Below, in pieces: positions 10,056 to 20,794 of a stretch of DNA of 34,618 nucleotides. Under the pieces are notes generated by a model. It was given only the letters and a program-made list of their open reading frames with translations, was not told the DNA's origin and did no database searches. The DNA lies in the NCBI GenBank assembly GCA_947589705.1, contig CANQCO010000011.1:1-34618 (forward strand), in the 5' to 3' direction. The stretch is from Candidatus Gastranaerophilales bacterium (GTDB taxonomy: Bacteria > Cyanobacteriota > Vampirovibrionia > Gastranaerophilales > Gastranaerophilaceae). A program made the position numbers and the translations under genes. Within the stretch, counting starts at the first letter, position 1. Every line of letters starts with the position of its first letter.

Positions 10056-11591
10056 ATGACTATAACATTGAATACAATAAATCAGAAAAGTTTTTTATAT
10101 AATAATTATTATACAAAAGCAATATTTCCCCAAAAGGAAAATACACAAAGTATAAATAAAAATATAGATTTGCGTTTTTTAGACTCGAAAAGAGATTTAG
10201 TTTCATTTGGTGCCAGGTCTCTACTTATTTCTGAAAATATGAAAATTGCGCCATCAGCTGTTTTATGCAGGAATATCTATATAAATGCAGAACCTGCAGA
10301 AAAATATTTGGAACTTGTTCTCAATAAGTATTTAGACCGTTTTGTTTGTAAGCCGAATAATTCAAAGACTCAAAATCGTCCAATAGCACAAATTTCTACA
10401 AGACTTAAAGACCCTGTCAGTATAAGGGAAAAAGTTGTATCGAAATATTCAAAGCTTTATAGGGATGAACTTGATAAATTTTCTAATGAAATCTATGATG
10501 AATTTTCACAATATTGTGATGTCAATCCTTCTGTTGACAGAAAAGTTGTAATCGAAAAAATTCAACATATTATAAAAGATAGTTTACCATTAGGAAAATC
10601 ATCAATATATGAAAATCAAGAGTATTTGATAAGACATATATATAAGAATTTAAGAAGTAAAACCTATTTTAGTTTTTCAAATATGTCCAAAAAACGAATA
10701 GATAGAATGCTCGATGAAATAATATCATCAATGGAAGATAAAAAACCACCTGAAACTCATGAAAAAATCATAGAAGATGCACCTTCATCAGTAAAAGGAA
10801 TAAAGTATTATGCAAATGATATAGTAGGTGCAAGAATTGTACTCAAAAAGGTTGCAAATTCTTCTGTTGCCGATATACTAGATGCAATTAAGCTTGCTGT
10901 AAAAGAAAAGAATCTAAAGATAATATCAATAGAAAGTAATGTACCTGATCCCCAAAAACTTCCGAAAGGTAAACAAGTCAAGGATTATTTATATGCTACT
11001 GAGGCTCAATTAAGGTCATTAGCAAATACTTCAAATGCTAAATTTTTAAAAAATACATCAAAATCCGGTTATATTGCTATTCATATAAATGTAGATTTAT
11101 CAAATACGAAATTTGGTACCGAAGAAAGTCCGTTTAACGGCTACAAAGGTGAAATTCAAATAATTGGAGAAGATGTTGAGAAACTTAAAGATGTTGAAGA
11201 TTTGTGTTATAAGCTAAAAGATAATAAAAATGCAATAAAAGCTAAATATAAGAAATTTAAAGAGCATTTTTTTAAGTATTATACAGACGATATAAAAAAA
11301 GATTTTGATGAATACACATATATGCTCTATTTAAAGCAAAGAGCTGCTCGTGCGAATAGATATTCAAATACAATATTTCCAAGTATAAAAGCTCTCGGAT
11401 TTGAAGGTAAAATACCCCCTGAATTAGATTTTAATAAACTTCGTGAACTTAAACTTGAATGTGATAATGATCCTGAAGCAAAAAAAAGAGAGCAACTAGA
11501 AAAACAAAAAATTAATGATATGTTTAGTAAATCACAAAATGCTGAGGACATAAAAGAAATTATATCCGAACTTGTCTATAATTTAAAATAA
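10056..11591 (+). CDS. Uncharacterised protein with divergent RelA/SpoT nucleotidyltransferase-like domain
   Basis: KGIKYYANDIVGARIVLKK, QVKDYLYAT, SGYIAIHINVDL, YKGEIQI follow the order of RelA/SpoT synthetase motifs (DIxGxR, KDY, GYxxxH, EIQI). ORF track starts at GTG 10038; ATG at 10056 (MTITLNTINQ) is an alternative. Confidence 0.6.
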   Translation: MTITLNTINQKSFLYNNYYTKAIFPQKENTQSINKNIDLRFLDSKRDLVSFGARSLLISENMKIAPSAVLCRNIYINAEPAEKYLELVLNKYLDRFVCKPNNSKTQNRPIAQISTRLKDPVSIREKVVSKYSKLYRDELDKFSNEIYDEFSQYCDVNPSVDRKVVIEKIQHIIKDSLPLGKSSIYENQEYLIRHIYKNLRSKTYFSFSNMSKKRIDRMLDEIISSMEDKKPPETHEKIIEDAPSSVKGIKYYANDIVGARIVLKKVANSSVADILDAIKLAVKEKNLKIISIESNVPDPQKLPKGKQVKDYLYATEAQLRSLANTSNAKFLKNTSKSGYIAIHINVDLSNTKFGTEESPFNGYKGEIQIIGEDVEKLKDVEDLCYKLKDNKNAIKAKYKKFKEHFFKYYTDDIKKDFDEYTYMLYLKQRAARANRYSNTIFPSIKALGFEGKIPPELDFNKLRELKLECDNDPEAKKREQLEKQKINDMFSKSQNAEDIKEIISELVYNLK

Positions 11592-11592
11592 T

Positions 11593-12045
11593 TTATTTAT
11601 AATTTTTCATTGCTTTATTCATAAAATCTGTTAATACAGGAATATAAAAAATTCTGCCCAAAAATATACCAAATATTATGTAAATAAGAAGTAAGAATAG
11701 CAAAAGTTCAAATATAGTAAATGAGATATTTAAAGAATAAATTCTGATTATTTTAAAAGATATTACAGAATAATAGAGTTTTGCAACTATATAATCTAAA
11801 AACGGAATTTTTGCAAAAATTGACAGAATCAAATCCATTAATAATTTACATAACGTGAGTAAAATAGATATAACCATGGATTGAATAATATTATATAAAA
11901 GAAAATATTTTAATTTATAATTTTTAATATAAGCAATTATGAACCAAATAAGACCAACTATACCCATTGTACAGTAGGATAAAACTGAAATAATTTTTTC
12001 AATTAAAAATATTTTATTTGTATATTGTTGCACGACAAACTCCAC
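11593..12045 (-). CDS. Small polytopic membrane protein, possibly Tic20-like
   Basis: 150 aa, about four hydrophobic helices; KYFLLYNIIQSMVISILL loosely resembles the Tic20-family 'RFN-QA-LL' segment. Family call is tentative. Confidence 0.55.
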   Translation of the reverse strand: MEFVVQQYTNKIFLIEKIISVLSYCTMGIVGLIWFIIAYIKNYKLKYFLLYNIIQSMVISILLTLCKLLMDLILSIFAKIPFLDYIVAKLYYSVISFKIIRIYSLNISFTIFELLLFLLLIYIIFGIFLGRIFYIPVLTDFMNKAMKNYK

Positions 12046-12059
12046 TCTTGACTATTATA

Positions 12060-13181
12060 CTAAATAAAAAACCTGGTAGCAAATAAAATCATATTTGAAT
12101 TTCTTTGATTATCTACATCTTTAAAAATATAATTAATCATAATTTTCATATTTTTATAAGGCTTGTAAGTTGCCCCCAAAGTATACTCGGTAATATTATC
12201 ATGAGAAAATGATTTATTGGGATTTAAAACATCATATCTTGCCGTAAAAGACAAATTAGACAGAACATCATAAGAAACGGCAGAATAAAAACCGTCAGCA
12301 TGATTATTTGACGGAACTACGGCATTATAACCGTCAGCATTAGCATATTCTGCCTTTATATGGATATTTTTATAGTCATAACCTGAAAATAGCGAATATT
12401 GACTATAGCTAAAATCATTTTCACCTAAATTATACCCGCCGCCGATATTTAATTTTCCATATTTTTCTTTAATATTTTCGAAAGGTTTAAACATAACATA
12501 TCCTGAAAAATCAGTTCCTTTGCCAAAGTCTTTCATATATCTTGTGCTGTCATAAAACCCTATATCATAGTCAAGATATTTATATGTACCTTGATTTCTT
12601 ATTCCTATAGACATAACATTCCCAAAAGTTCTACCAAGCTGGGATTTTAAAATAAATTCCTGCTGCATAGTAGTTAAAGCGCCGTTATAACTAACGGGGA
12701 GTCTTGAGGCTTGACCAAAATATATTTTTTGATGCTCATTTATTGAGTGTCCAACATAAAATCTGTTTATTTTTTCAGTAAAATCATTTGAATATCCCGG
12801 TAATTCCCTCAAAAGATTTATGTCAAACATTGCGTCAGACTTATTTTCATTAAATTTAACATTAATAGCCGGTTCTAAAATCGAAAAATCAAAATTAAAC
12901 GATGGATTATAATGACTTTGTTTTATAAAATTCATTCTGTTTTCATATAACAATGATAATTTAACAGAATTTATAGGAGAATTATCAAAGGTAATACCTT
13001 TTTGAGATAAAACTTTTAAAACGGGCGACACGTTTTCAGTAATATTTCCGTAATATACACCTGATAAATAATCTGTAAAATTATTATTATCTTCTTTAAC
13101 ATCAAGAACAACTTCTTCAATTGCAAATGAGGAAGAATTTAAGAAAAAAAATATAAAAGCTATTATAAGTATCTTTTTCAC
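12060..13181 (-). CDS. Outer-membrane porin-like beta-barrel protein
   Basis: Signal peptide MKKILIIAFIFFFLNSSSFA; alternating beta-strand pattern in the C-terminal half; ends in ...ILFATRFFI, typical of an outer-membrane barrel terminus. Confidence 0.75.
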   Translation of the reverse strand: MKKILIIAFIFFFLNSSSFAIEEVVLDVKEDNNNFTDYLSGVYYGNITENVSPVLKVLSQKGITFDNSPINSVKLSLLYENRMNFIKQSHYNPSFNFDFSILEPAINVKFNENKSDAMFDINLLRELPGYSNDFTEKINRFYVGHSINEHQKIYFGQASRLPVSYNGALTTMQQEFILKSQLGRTFGNVMSIGIRNQGTYKYLDYDIGFYDSTRYMKDFGKGTDFSGYVMFKPFENIKEKYGKLNIGGGYNLGENDFSYSQYSLFSGYDYKNIHIKAEYANADGYNAVVPSNNHADGFYSAVSYDVLSNLSFTARYDVLNPNKSFSHDNITEYTLGATYKPYKNMKIMINYIFKDVDNQRNSNMILFATRFFI

Positions 13182-14122
13182 TATTGATTTGTTAATATTT
13201 CCGAAAAGTAATTAATTGTTTTTGTAAGACCGTCAATTAAAGATGTGGAAGGTTCCCAATCTAAAAGTTCACGTGCAAGTGAAATATCAGGTTCCCTTCT
13301 TAAAGGGTCATCTGCTGGAAGCGGCATAAATTTAATTTCAGAATTAGAATTTAATAATTTAATTATTAATTTGGCAAAATCTATAATTTTAAATTCTACG
13401 GGATTTCCTATATTGACAGGCTTTGAATAATTATCTTTATTATTCATTAATTTAATAAGAGCATCAACCATATCATCTACAAAGCAGAATGCTCTTGTTT
13501 GCGTACCGTCGCCATATACAGCCAAAGGTTCGTTTTTAAGAGCTTGAACAATAAAATTAGATACAACTCTTCCGTCATTTAAAGCCATTTTAGGACCATA
13601 AGTATTAAAAATTCTTGCAATTCTTATATTTAAATTATACTGTCTATGATAATCAGACATAAGCGTTTCGCTGCATCGTTTACCTTCATCATAACAGCTC
13701 CTTATGCCGATAGGATTAACATTACCCCAATACTCTTCATTTTGCGGGTGAATATACGGATTTCCATATACCTCACTTGTACTTGCTTGTAAAATAACAG
13801 CGTTGCATTTTTTTGCAAGTTCTAACATATTTGCTGTACCAATCACGCATGTTTTAATTGTTTTTATCGGGTTAAGCTGGTAATGCACCGGAGACGCCGG
13901 ACAGGCTAAATTGTATATTTCATCAACTTCTGCGGTATATTCATTTATTACATCATGCCTGACTAATTCAAATCTGTCATTAGATAATAAATGTCTGATA
14001 TTCTCTTTTGAACCTGTATAAAAGTTATCAAGGCAAATAATATCATTTCCTTCATTAAGAAGCCTTTCAGAAAGATGAGAACCTATAAACCCGGCACCAC
14101 CTGTTATTAAAATTCTTTTCAT
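13181..14122 (-). CDS. NAD-dependent epimerase, UDP-glucuronate decarboxylase (UDP-xylose synthase) family
   Basis: [22 protein letters not shown]...[11 protein letters not shown]...[19 protein letters not shown]...EVYGNP...[23 protein letters not shown]...[10 protein letters not shown]. Start set at ATG 14122, not ORF-track 14236, which overlaps the upstream gene. Confidence 0.93.
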   Translation of the reverse strand: MKRILITGGAGFIGSHLSERLLNEGNDIICLDNFYTGSKENIRHLLSNDRFELVRHDVINEYTAEVDEIYNLACPASPVHYQLNPIKTIKTCVIGTANMLELAKKCNAVILQASTSEVYGNPYIHPQNEEYWGNVNPIGIRSCYDEGKRCSETLMSDYHRQYNLNIRIARIFNTYGPKMALNDGRVVSNFIVQALKNEPLAVYGDGTQTRAFCFVDDMVDALIKLMNNKDNYSKPVNIGNPVEFKIIDFAKLIIKLLNSNSEIKFMPLPADDPLRREPDISLARELLDWEPSTSLIDGLTKTINYFSEILTNQ

Positions 14123-14123
14123 A

Positions 14124-15935
14124 TCAGACTGTAGTTCCTTTTTGTGAAAATTGCATATCATATAAATGTTTATAATGTCCGTCATTAATTGACAGTAACT
14201 CTTCATGTGTACCGAGTTCAACAAGATTTCCGTCATTAATTACAGCAATTCTGTCTGCGTTTTTAATAGTTGACAATCTGTGTGCAATAACAATAACAGT
14301 TTTATTTCTAATAAGATTATCAAGAGCTTTTTGGACTATTGCTTCTGATTCATTATCAAGAGCAGATGTGGCTTCATCAAGTATAATTATTGGAGTATTT
14401 CTTATCATAGCTCTTGCAATAGCAACTCTCTGTCTTTGACCGCCTGAGAGGGTAAGACCTCTTTCTCCCAATAGAGTATTGATTCCGTCAGGTTGAGAAT
14501 TTATTACCTCATTTAGATGAGAAGCATTTATTACTTCATTTAATTGTTGTTCAGTTGCATTTGGATTAGCAAGCATTATATTTTCTTTTATTGTTCCTGA
14601 AAAAAGAAAATTATCTTGAAAAACCATTGATATTTTATCTCTTAATTCTGAGAGTTTAAAATTTCTGATATCAATTCCGTCAAATTTAATAGCACCCTGT
14701 TTAACATCATAGAATCTTGGCAAAAGATTTATGAGAGTTGATTTACCGCCTCCTGAATTTCCGACAATCGCTATAGTTTCACCTTTTTTAACTGTTAAAT
14801 TAATATCATTTAAAACCGGTTTATCTTTGACATATTCAAAAGAAACGTTTTCAAATGAAATACCCTGATTTAATTCGGGAAGTTTGACTGTTAATTCCTT
14901 CTCCTTAATAAAAGGAACATAATCGAATAACTCAAATACTCTTCCTAAAGCAACAAATATATTTTGAATGCCTGACATAGTATTGCCGAGTGTTTTAACA
15001 GGTTTATATAATAATAATAAGGAGGTAACAAAAGAAGCAAAAGAACCTGCAGTCATTTGTCCGGAATATATAAGTTTTGTACCGTAAAAAAGAACAAAAG
15101 CGATTCCAAAAGAAGCGATTAGATACATTAATGGTGACATCCATCCCACACGCTTTGTCAGTGAAATTGTTACAGAAAAACTTTTGTCTATATCTTTTAT
15201 AAAATTTGAAATCTGTCTGTTTTGCAGATTATATGCAGTAACTACTTTATTTCCTGAATAGGTTTCATTAATTGTTGTCATTATATCGCCGGTAATTACC
15301 GTATTTTTATTTGAAACTGATTTGATTTTTTTTCTGATTAAAAAAACAGGTAAAAAAGCAACGGTTAAAACAATGACACCGACAACAGCCAGCTTCCAAG
15401 AAGCATAGAGCATAACAATAATTAAAGAAATCGCTCCAAAAAAACTTGTTATAATTGTTTTAATTTGTTCAACAATTCCTCGTGAAGCTGTATCGGGATC
15501 AGTTAAATATCTGTTAATAATTAGTCCTGATGAATTTTCATCGTAGAAAGATGTATCCATAAATATAAGTCTTTTAAATAAATCAATTTTAACAGCATTA
15601 GTAATTTTTAAACTTGTCCAGTCAGTAAAATAAGAATTGAGATATCTCAAAATTCCTTGGAATGCTGCAAAAAATATAATAGCAAAAGGCATTGCAATAG
15701 CAATAACGGAATATGAAATTTCATAATCAAAAATAACAAGATTTTGTCTGCCTACAACATAGTCCATATAAGGTTTAAGTGCATAGGATACAACACCGTC
15801 GAGCAGTCCGACAGGTATTGCTATTATAAATCCCAGTATAACCCTTCCCAGAACAGGTTTAATATATGGGAAAATTCTTGAAATTAGCCAGCCATATTTA
15901 AATGAAGTCAATGCCTGTGAATCTTTTAGTTTCAT
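14124..15935 (-). CDS. MsbA-like ABC exporter (fused TM and ATPase domains)
   Basis: N-terminal TM domain plus Walker [13 protein letters not shown], signature [15 protein letters not shown], Walker [13 protein letters not shown]. Confidence 0.93.
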   Translation of the reverse strand: MKLKDSQALTSFKYGWLISRIFPYIKPVLGRVILGFIIAIPVGLLDGVVSYALKPYMDYVVGRQNLVIFDYEISYSVIAIAMPFAIIFFAAFQGILRYLNSYFTDWTSLKITNAVKIDLFKRLIFMDTSFYDENSSGLIINRYLTDPDTASRGIVEQIKTIITSFFGAISLIIVMLYASWKLAVVGVIVLTVAFLPVFLIRKKIKSVSNKNTVITGDIMTTINETYSGNKVVTAYNLQNRQISNFIKDIDKSFSVTISLTKRVGWMSPLMYLIASFGIAFVLFYGTKLIYSGQMTAGSFASFVTSLLLLYKPVKTLGNTMSGIQNIFVALGRVFELFDYVPFIKEKELTVKLPELNQGISFENVSFEYVKDKPVLNDINLTVKKGETIAIVGNSGGGKSTLINLLPRFYDVKQGAIKFDGIDIRNFKLSELRDKISMVFQDNFLFSGTIKENIMLANPNATEQQLNEVINASHLNEVINSQPDGINTLLGERGLTLSGGQRQRVAIARAMIRNTPIIILDEATSALDNESEAIVQKALDNLIRNKTVIVIAHRLSTIKNADRIAVINDGNLVELGTHEELLSINDGHYKHLYDMQFSQKGTTV

Positions 15936-16021
15936 GATTACCTCTTACATATACAAATATACTATATTTTAATATGAACAGCTTATGCTTTGCCAATAGT
16001 AAATTTTTGTTAACAAAGAAG

Positions 16022-16050
16022 TTGTATACAGCAAAAAAATTTTTTATAAT
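16022..16050 (+). promoter_or_regulatory. Candidate sigma70-type promoter for the glycogen-synthase-like gene
   Basis: TTGTAT (16022-16027), 17-bp spacer, TATAAT (16045-16050), about 30 bp before the ATG region. The -35 is a weak match and the DNA is AT-rich. Confidence 0.45.
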
Positions 16051-16081
16051 TTTAGTATATATGTGTTTATTATAATTAGGA

Positions 16082-18733
16082 TTGTGTATGGAAATAGGAG
16101 TTTTTTCAGATATTCATTCGGGAATATTACAAAAGAGTGAGAAACCATCAGCTAAAAAAGAGCTGATTCAAAATAATAGTATTAATAAAAAGGAAAAAGT
16201 AAAAAACATATTAAAAGCAGCTGCACCTATTGTAATACCGCTTTTTTCGATTCCTATAACGGCAGCTGTTACTTATAAACTTACAACTAAAAATATGTTA
16301 CTACTTAAATCACAGATAACGTCTTTGTCAGAAAAAGTTAATTCTTTAGAAGCTTTGAATAATCAAAATTCATACAGATTAAGTGAACTACTGAAAAAAA
16401 CATCAATTAAAAATAAAAAAGCAAATGCAAAAATATGGTCTGCATTATTGGCTGTTGCGGGTCTTAGTTCCAGTTATAAAATTGGACAGTCCTCAGAAGA
16501 GATTACTAAAAAAATAAGAGAAAGAATTGACTCTATAGACTCAAGAAGCAATGAAGCGATTTATAATGCAAATGATGCAATCTCAAAATCCGGGAACTCA
16601 CTTTCTTCTAAATATACAGAAAACGATAACGGAATAATCCTGCTAAAAAACTTTGATTCATTAAATAAAAATACGCAAAAATATAATCAAGCTATTTTAG
16701 AAATAAAAAATGCAGGCAGGAAATATCTCTTTGAATCACCGAATGATATTAAAATTGAAAAAGAGAATCCTGTGCTTTGGTCTGTAACATCAGAGTTTGC
16801 TCCGGTAAAAGAGGGAGGGTTAGGCTCTGTACCTGTCGAAATACAAAATAATATTACAAGATTGGGTATTCAAATTCCTACTTTTATTCCCATGTATCAA
16901 CAAAAAGGAATTGCAAATTTCAAGGAGGAAAACGGGAAATATACATATACATATAAAGGCAAGGTCTTTAAATTGGATAAAGTTGCTTCCTTTAAAACAG
17001 ATACCTATCAGGGTAGAAAGTCAAAAACTGAGAATGTTGACTTCTATGTATATAATTCGAAGGATAAGTACGGAAATAATAAACAGTTGATTTTTGTAAA
17101 AAACGATAATTATTTTAACGGAACAATATATGAGACAGGCAATAAGAGTGAAGAAGCCGAAAAATTTGCTTTCTTTTCTAAGGCAGTTTATGATTTTGCA
17201 AAATTAAAAGAAGATATAACAGCTGTTAATAATCTTGTAATCGAAAATGCCGAAGCTTTTAATTCTATAAAAAGTCCCGACGGAATGATATTAAATGACT
17301 GGCAGGCTTCTCCTATTGCTGCTTTAGCAAGATATAAAGCTCCAATGGAAAATGCCTACGGACAATTAAATGATACAGCGGCTGATAAAATAAAAAACAT
17401 GCGAATTATAACAATTGGGCATAACGCTATGTATCAAGGCTCTACCATAAATAACAACAATAATACGCAAAGAAAAGATTCGACTTCAAATATTTTAAAT
17501 ACTTTATTTGATAATTATACATATGATATTGTTCAAAATGCGGATACAGATGCTTCAAAAACAAACCCTGACGATAAAGGATTAAAAAATCTGGATAATG
17601 TATTAATTTTAAATAAAGATAATAGTTGGGAAAATCATACAAACCTGTTAAATATGGGTATAGTTCTAAGTGACTATTTTCATCCTGTTTCACAAAATTA
17701 TGCAGATGAATTAACATCGGGTAAACATCCTGAATTATCAGGTGAACTTGCTTGGGCTTTAACGCAGAAAATGAAAGCAGGTTCTTTAGTTGGTATTATT
17801 AACGGTAACGACTTTAATAATTTATCAATTGAAGCGAAAAAAAATAATATAAAAAATACAACGGGGCTTGATTTTAAAACATACTCCAAAACTTCTGCTT
17901 TATCTGATGTTATCAAATCAAGGCAAGAAAATAAAGTTAATTTCTATAATAATTTTATTCTTCCTTTTTCAAAGAAAAATGATTTATCCGATAAAAGTGA
18001 AGATGTTGAAAATGTAAGAAAATTAACAACAAAATTAGAGTTGGTAGATGAAAAAAATAATACAAAATTGCCTGTTTTAACGGATAAAGAAATAATTGAT
18101 ACACCTATAATAACATCTGTCGGAAGATTAGTTTCTCAAAAAGGAATTAATATAATGACAGAGGCAATTAAGATATTAATGAAAAATTGGGAAAAAGATT
18201 TTCCGAATAAACCAAAACCTATATTTTATTTAGCAGGTCAAGATGGCGAAGGCGGTGCTATCAGAAAATATATAGAAGATTTAAAAAATAATAAATTAAC
18301 AAGCGAAGATTCAAACAGAGTAATATTTGCACATGGTTTTGCACCAATGGCAGCAATGATGTCCGCATCAGACTTTTTCTTGCTTCCATCAATATTTGAA
18401 CCTTGCGGGTTAACTCAAGGAGAATCTTTTGCTGTTGCCACTCCCGTAATAGGAAGCAGTGTAGGTGGGATTGTTGATACTGTTAACAGAAACGGTAAAA
18501 CTAACGGTATTTTAACTGACGCTTCAAAAACATTATCGGCGAAAGGATTCTATGAAGCGATGAAGAAAGGGTTAAAAATATATTTTGACGAACCCGATAA
18601 ATATAATAGAATGGTAAATGACTCGCTTCAAGAAGATTTCAGCTGGATACAAAAAGATAAGAAAGGTCCCGTTTTTGAGTATCTTGATAAACTTGGTTTT
18701 GACATTTCAAAACTTCCTGAAGTATGCTCTTAA
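16082..18733 (+). CDS. Glycogen/starch-synthase (GT5)-like protein with about 220-aa N-terminal extension
   Basis: GT5 core begins at LWSVTSEFAPVKEGGLGSVPVEI; continues NDWQASPIAAL, TSVGRLVSQKGINIM, FAHGFAPMAAMMSASDFFLLPSIFEPCGLTQGESFAVATPVIGSSVGGIVDTV. N-terminus has one hydrophobic segment and coiled-coil-like sequence. Confidence 0.88.
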   Translation: MCMEIGVFSDIHSGILQKSEKPSAKKELIQNNSINKKEKVKNILKAAAPIVIPLFSIPITAAVTYKLTTKNMLLLKSQITSLSEKVNSLEALNNQNSYRLSELLKKTSIKNKKANAKIWSALLAVAGLSSSYKIGQSSEEITKKIRERIDSIDSRSNEAIYNANDAISKSGNSLSSKYTENDNGIILLKNFDSLNKNTQKYNQAILEIKNAGRKYLFESPNDIKIEKENPVLWSVTSEFAPVKEGGLGSVPVEIQNNITRLGIQIPTFIPMYQQKGIANFKEENGKYTYTYKGKVFKLDKVASFKTDTYQGRKSKTENVDFYVYNSKDKYGNNKQLIFVKNDNYFNGTIYETGNKSEEAEKFAFFSKAVYDFAKLKEDITAVNNLVIENAEAFNSIKSPDGMILNDWQASPIAALARYKAPMENAYGQLNDTAADKIKNMRIITIGHNAMYQGSTINNNNNTQRKDSTSNILNTLFDNYTYDIVQNADTDASKTNPDDKGLKNLDNVLILNKDNSWENHTNLLNMGIVLSDYFHPVSQNYADELTSGKHPELSGELAWALTQKMKAGSLVGIINGNDFNNLSIEAKKNNIKNTTGLDFKTYSKTSALSDVIKSRQENKVNFYNNFILPFSKKNDLSDKSEDVENVRKLTTKLELVDEKNNTKLPVLTDKEIIDTPIITSVGRLVSQKGINIMTEAIKILMKNWEKDFPNKPKPIFYLAGQDGEGGAIRKYIEDLKNNKLTSEDSNRVIFAHGFAPMAAMMSASDFFLLPSIFEPCGLTQGESFAVATPVIGSSVGGIVDTVNRNGKTNGILTDASKTLSAKGFYEAMKKGLKIYFDEPDKYNRMVNDSLQEDFSWIQKDKKGPVFEYLDKLGFDISKLPEVCS

Positions 18734-18775
18734 TTAACTTGATAAAACATTTGTTATTTATTATCATTTAGTTGT

Positions 18776-20794
18776 ATGAATAATAAATATTACGAGCTGA
18801 TGAATATAGCATTTAAACTTCATTCCCAAAATAAATTGGATGAAGCTGAAAAAATATATAAACAGCTGATTGAAATTTCATCAGATGATGTTAATTTATT
18901 GAATTTATACGGAGTATTATGTCTTTCAAAAGGGAAAACTAAACAGGCAATAGAATTATTATCAAAAGCTGTTATCTTAAAGGAATCTGCATATATCATT
19001 TCAAATCTTGCCAAAGCATATTTATATAATGGTGAAAGCGAAAATGCTGTAAAATTGTTTAATAAAGCTCTGGAATATGAGAAAAATGATGATATTTACT
19101 ATTCCCTCGGGATAGCATATAAAGCTATAGGAAATTTGGATAATGCTATATTAGCTTATAAATCAGCATTAAAAATAAAGCCTGACAAATTTAATTGTGC
19201 TTATAATCTTTTTAATATTTATAAAGATTTTTCAAGAAAAGATGAAGCTGTTGAACTATTAGAAAAATTTCCCGAAAATGAAGAGGCTCAAGTTGCTTTA
19301 TCTTCTTTATATCAAGAAGAAAAAGAATATAAAAAAGCAATAGAAAAATTAGAAAAAGCTGTTTATATTAATAAAAATGAGCCATCATATTACTATAATC
19401 TTGGTGTATTGTATTCTTATATCGAATGTTTTGATAAAGCAAAAAACAACTATATCATGGCTCTAAAATTGAAGTCTGATTATGTTCAGGCGCTTGTTAA
19501 TCTTTGCTCCATATCTAAAAAAGATGATAAAGAAGAAGCACTTAAATATATTTTGAAAGCCTATGAAATATCGCCTAGTGAAGAAAATGTTGTATTAAAT
19601 CTGGCTGAAATATATAAAAAATTAAGACAAAACAGCAAAAGTATAGATATATTAACAGAATTTGTAAAAAATAATAATCATTCATCTGATGCTTATTCTC
19701 TTTTGGCGCAAAATTATATGGATTTAGGAAATTACAAAACGGCTCTAAATTTCTATTTAGAAGCCTTAAAAATAAAACCTTTCGATTTAAATTATATGCA
19801 CGGCAAAGCTATGGCATTAAAATATCTCGGAGATACAAAATCGGCATATGAAATATTAGAATATATTGTAAAAGAAGATCCTAATTTAATTCAAAGTTCA
19901 ATTTCTCTTGGTATGCTTTATTTAGCCGATAAAAATTTTCAAAAAGGAATGCCTTTATATATTAAAAGAAGTATAGATACAAATTTTTCAAAACTTTATA
20001 AAAAAAACATTTGGCAGCAGGGTTGCTCACTTAAAGATAAGACAGTTCTTTTATATTCTGATTGCGGGCTTGGTGATACCATAATGTTTTCAAGATATAT
20101 TCCTTTTTTGCAAAAAATTGCAAAACAAGTAATACTTCAAACCGATAGAGAAATTATAGATATTCTATCTCAATCTTTTAAGGATGTTGATGTTATACCG
20201 AAATACAAAATAAAACAAGACTATGATATTGTAATTCCTTTAATGTCTTTGCCGTTAGCTCTGAATATTGATTTTGATAATATTCCATATTCAAACGGAT
20301 ATTTAAAAGATGAAAGAGAAAAAAGTGAAGCCTATTCCAAACTTGAAATATTTAAAACTTCAAATACCAAAATTGGTATTGTAGTAGAGGGAAACAAGAA
20401 TATTTTAAAAAATAGAGCAATTCCCGTTAAATATATTGAACAGTTAACTAGGAATAATAATTATAAATTTTATTCATTTCAAATGAATGAAACTAAAATA
20501 AAAAATACTCAGCCGTTAAAAGAATATATAAAAAATTATAATGATACAGCTTCACTTCTTAAAAATATAGATATACTGGTTACAATTGATTCATCAATAG
20601 TTCATATTGCAGGTGCCTTAGGAGTCAAAACATTTCTAATGCTTCCAAATGTTGCAGAATGGCGCTGGTTTAAAGATAATAATACAACACCTTGGTATGA
20701 CAGCGTAAAAATATTCAGACAAACCTCAAACTCTGATTGGCAAGAGGTTGTTAATTCAATAAAAGAAGAGCTTGATAATTATGTACATAAATAA
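18776..20794 (+). CDS. TPR-repeat protein fused to a GT9/heptosyltransferase-like domain
   Basis: About ten TPR-type 34-aa repeats, then LLYSDCGLGDTIMFSRYIPFL...ILVTIDSSIVHIAGALGVKTFLMLPNVAEWRW, typical of GT9-like domains in TPR fusion proteins. Confidence 0.88.
   Translation: MNNKYYELMNIAFKLHSQNKLDEAEKIYKQLIEISSDDVNLLNLYGVLCLSKGKTKQAIELLSKAVILKESAYIISNLAKAYLYNGESENAVKLFNKALEYEKNDDIYYSLGIAYKAIGNLDNAILAYKSALKIKPDKFNCAYNLFNIYKDFSRKDEAVELLEKFPENEEAQVALSSLYQEEKEYKKAIEKLEKAVYINKNEPSYYYNLGVLYSYIECFDKAKNNYIMALKLKSDYVQALVNLCSISKKDDKEEALKYILKAYEISPSEENVVLNLAEIYKKLRQNSKSIDILTEFVKNNNHSSDAYSLLAQNYMDLGNYKTALNFYLEALKIKPFDLNYMHGKAMALKYLGDTKSAYEILEYIVKEDPNLIQSSISLGMLYLADKNFQKGMPLYIKRSIDTNFSKLYKKNIWQQGCSLKDKTVLLYSDCGLGDTIMFSRYIPFLQKIAKQVILQTDREIIDILSQSFKDVDVIPKYKIKQDYDIVIPLMSLPLALNIDFDNIPYSNGYLKDEREKSEAYSKLEIFKTSNTKIGIVVEGNKNILKNRAIPVKYIEQLTRNNNYKFYSFQMNETKIKNTQPLKEYIKNYNDTASLLKNIDILVTIDSSIVHIAGALGVKTFLMLPNVAEWRWFKDNNTTPWYDSVKIFRQTSNSDWQEVVNSIKEELDNYVHK

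Noticed and set aside
10056-12045. toxSAS-type toxin-antitoxin pair formed by the RelA/SpoT-like protein and the neighbouring small protein
   Set aside because: The neighbour is convergent, on the opposite strand, and a polytopic membrane protein; the layout does not match a co-transcribed toxin-antitoxin operon.
18776-20000. DNA-level tandem repeat or CRISPR-like periodicity
   Set aside because: The periodicity is protein-level (TPR, about 34 aa) with no near-identical DNA repeats. No CRISPR array was seen anywhere in the window.
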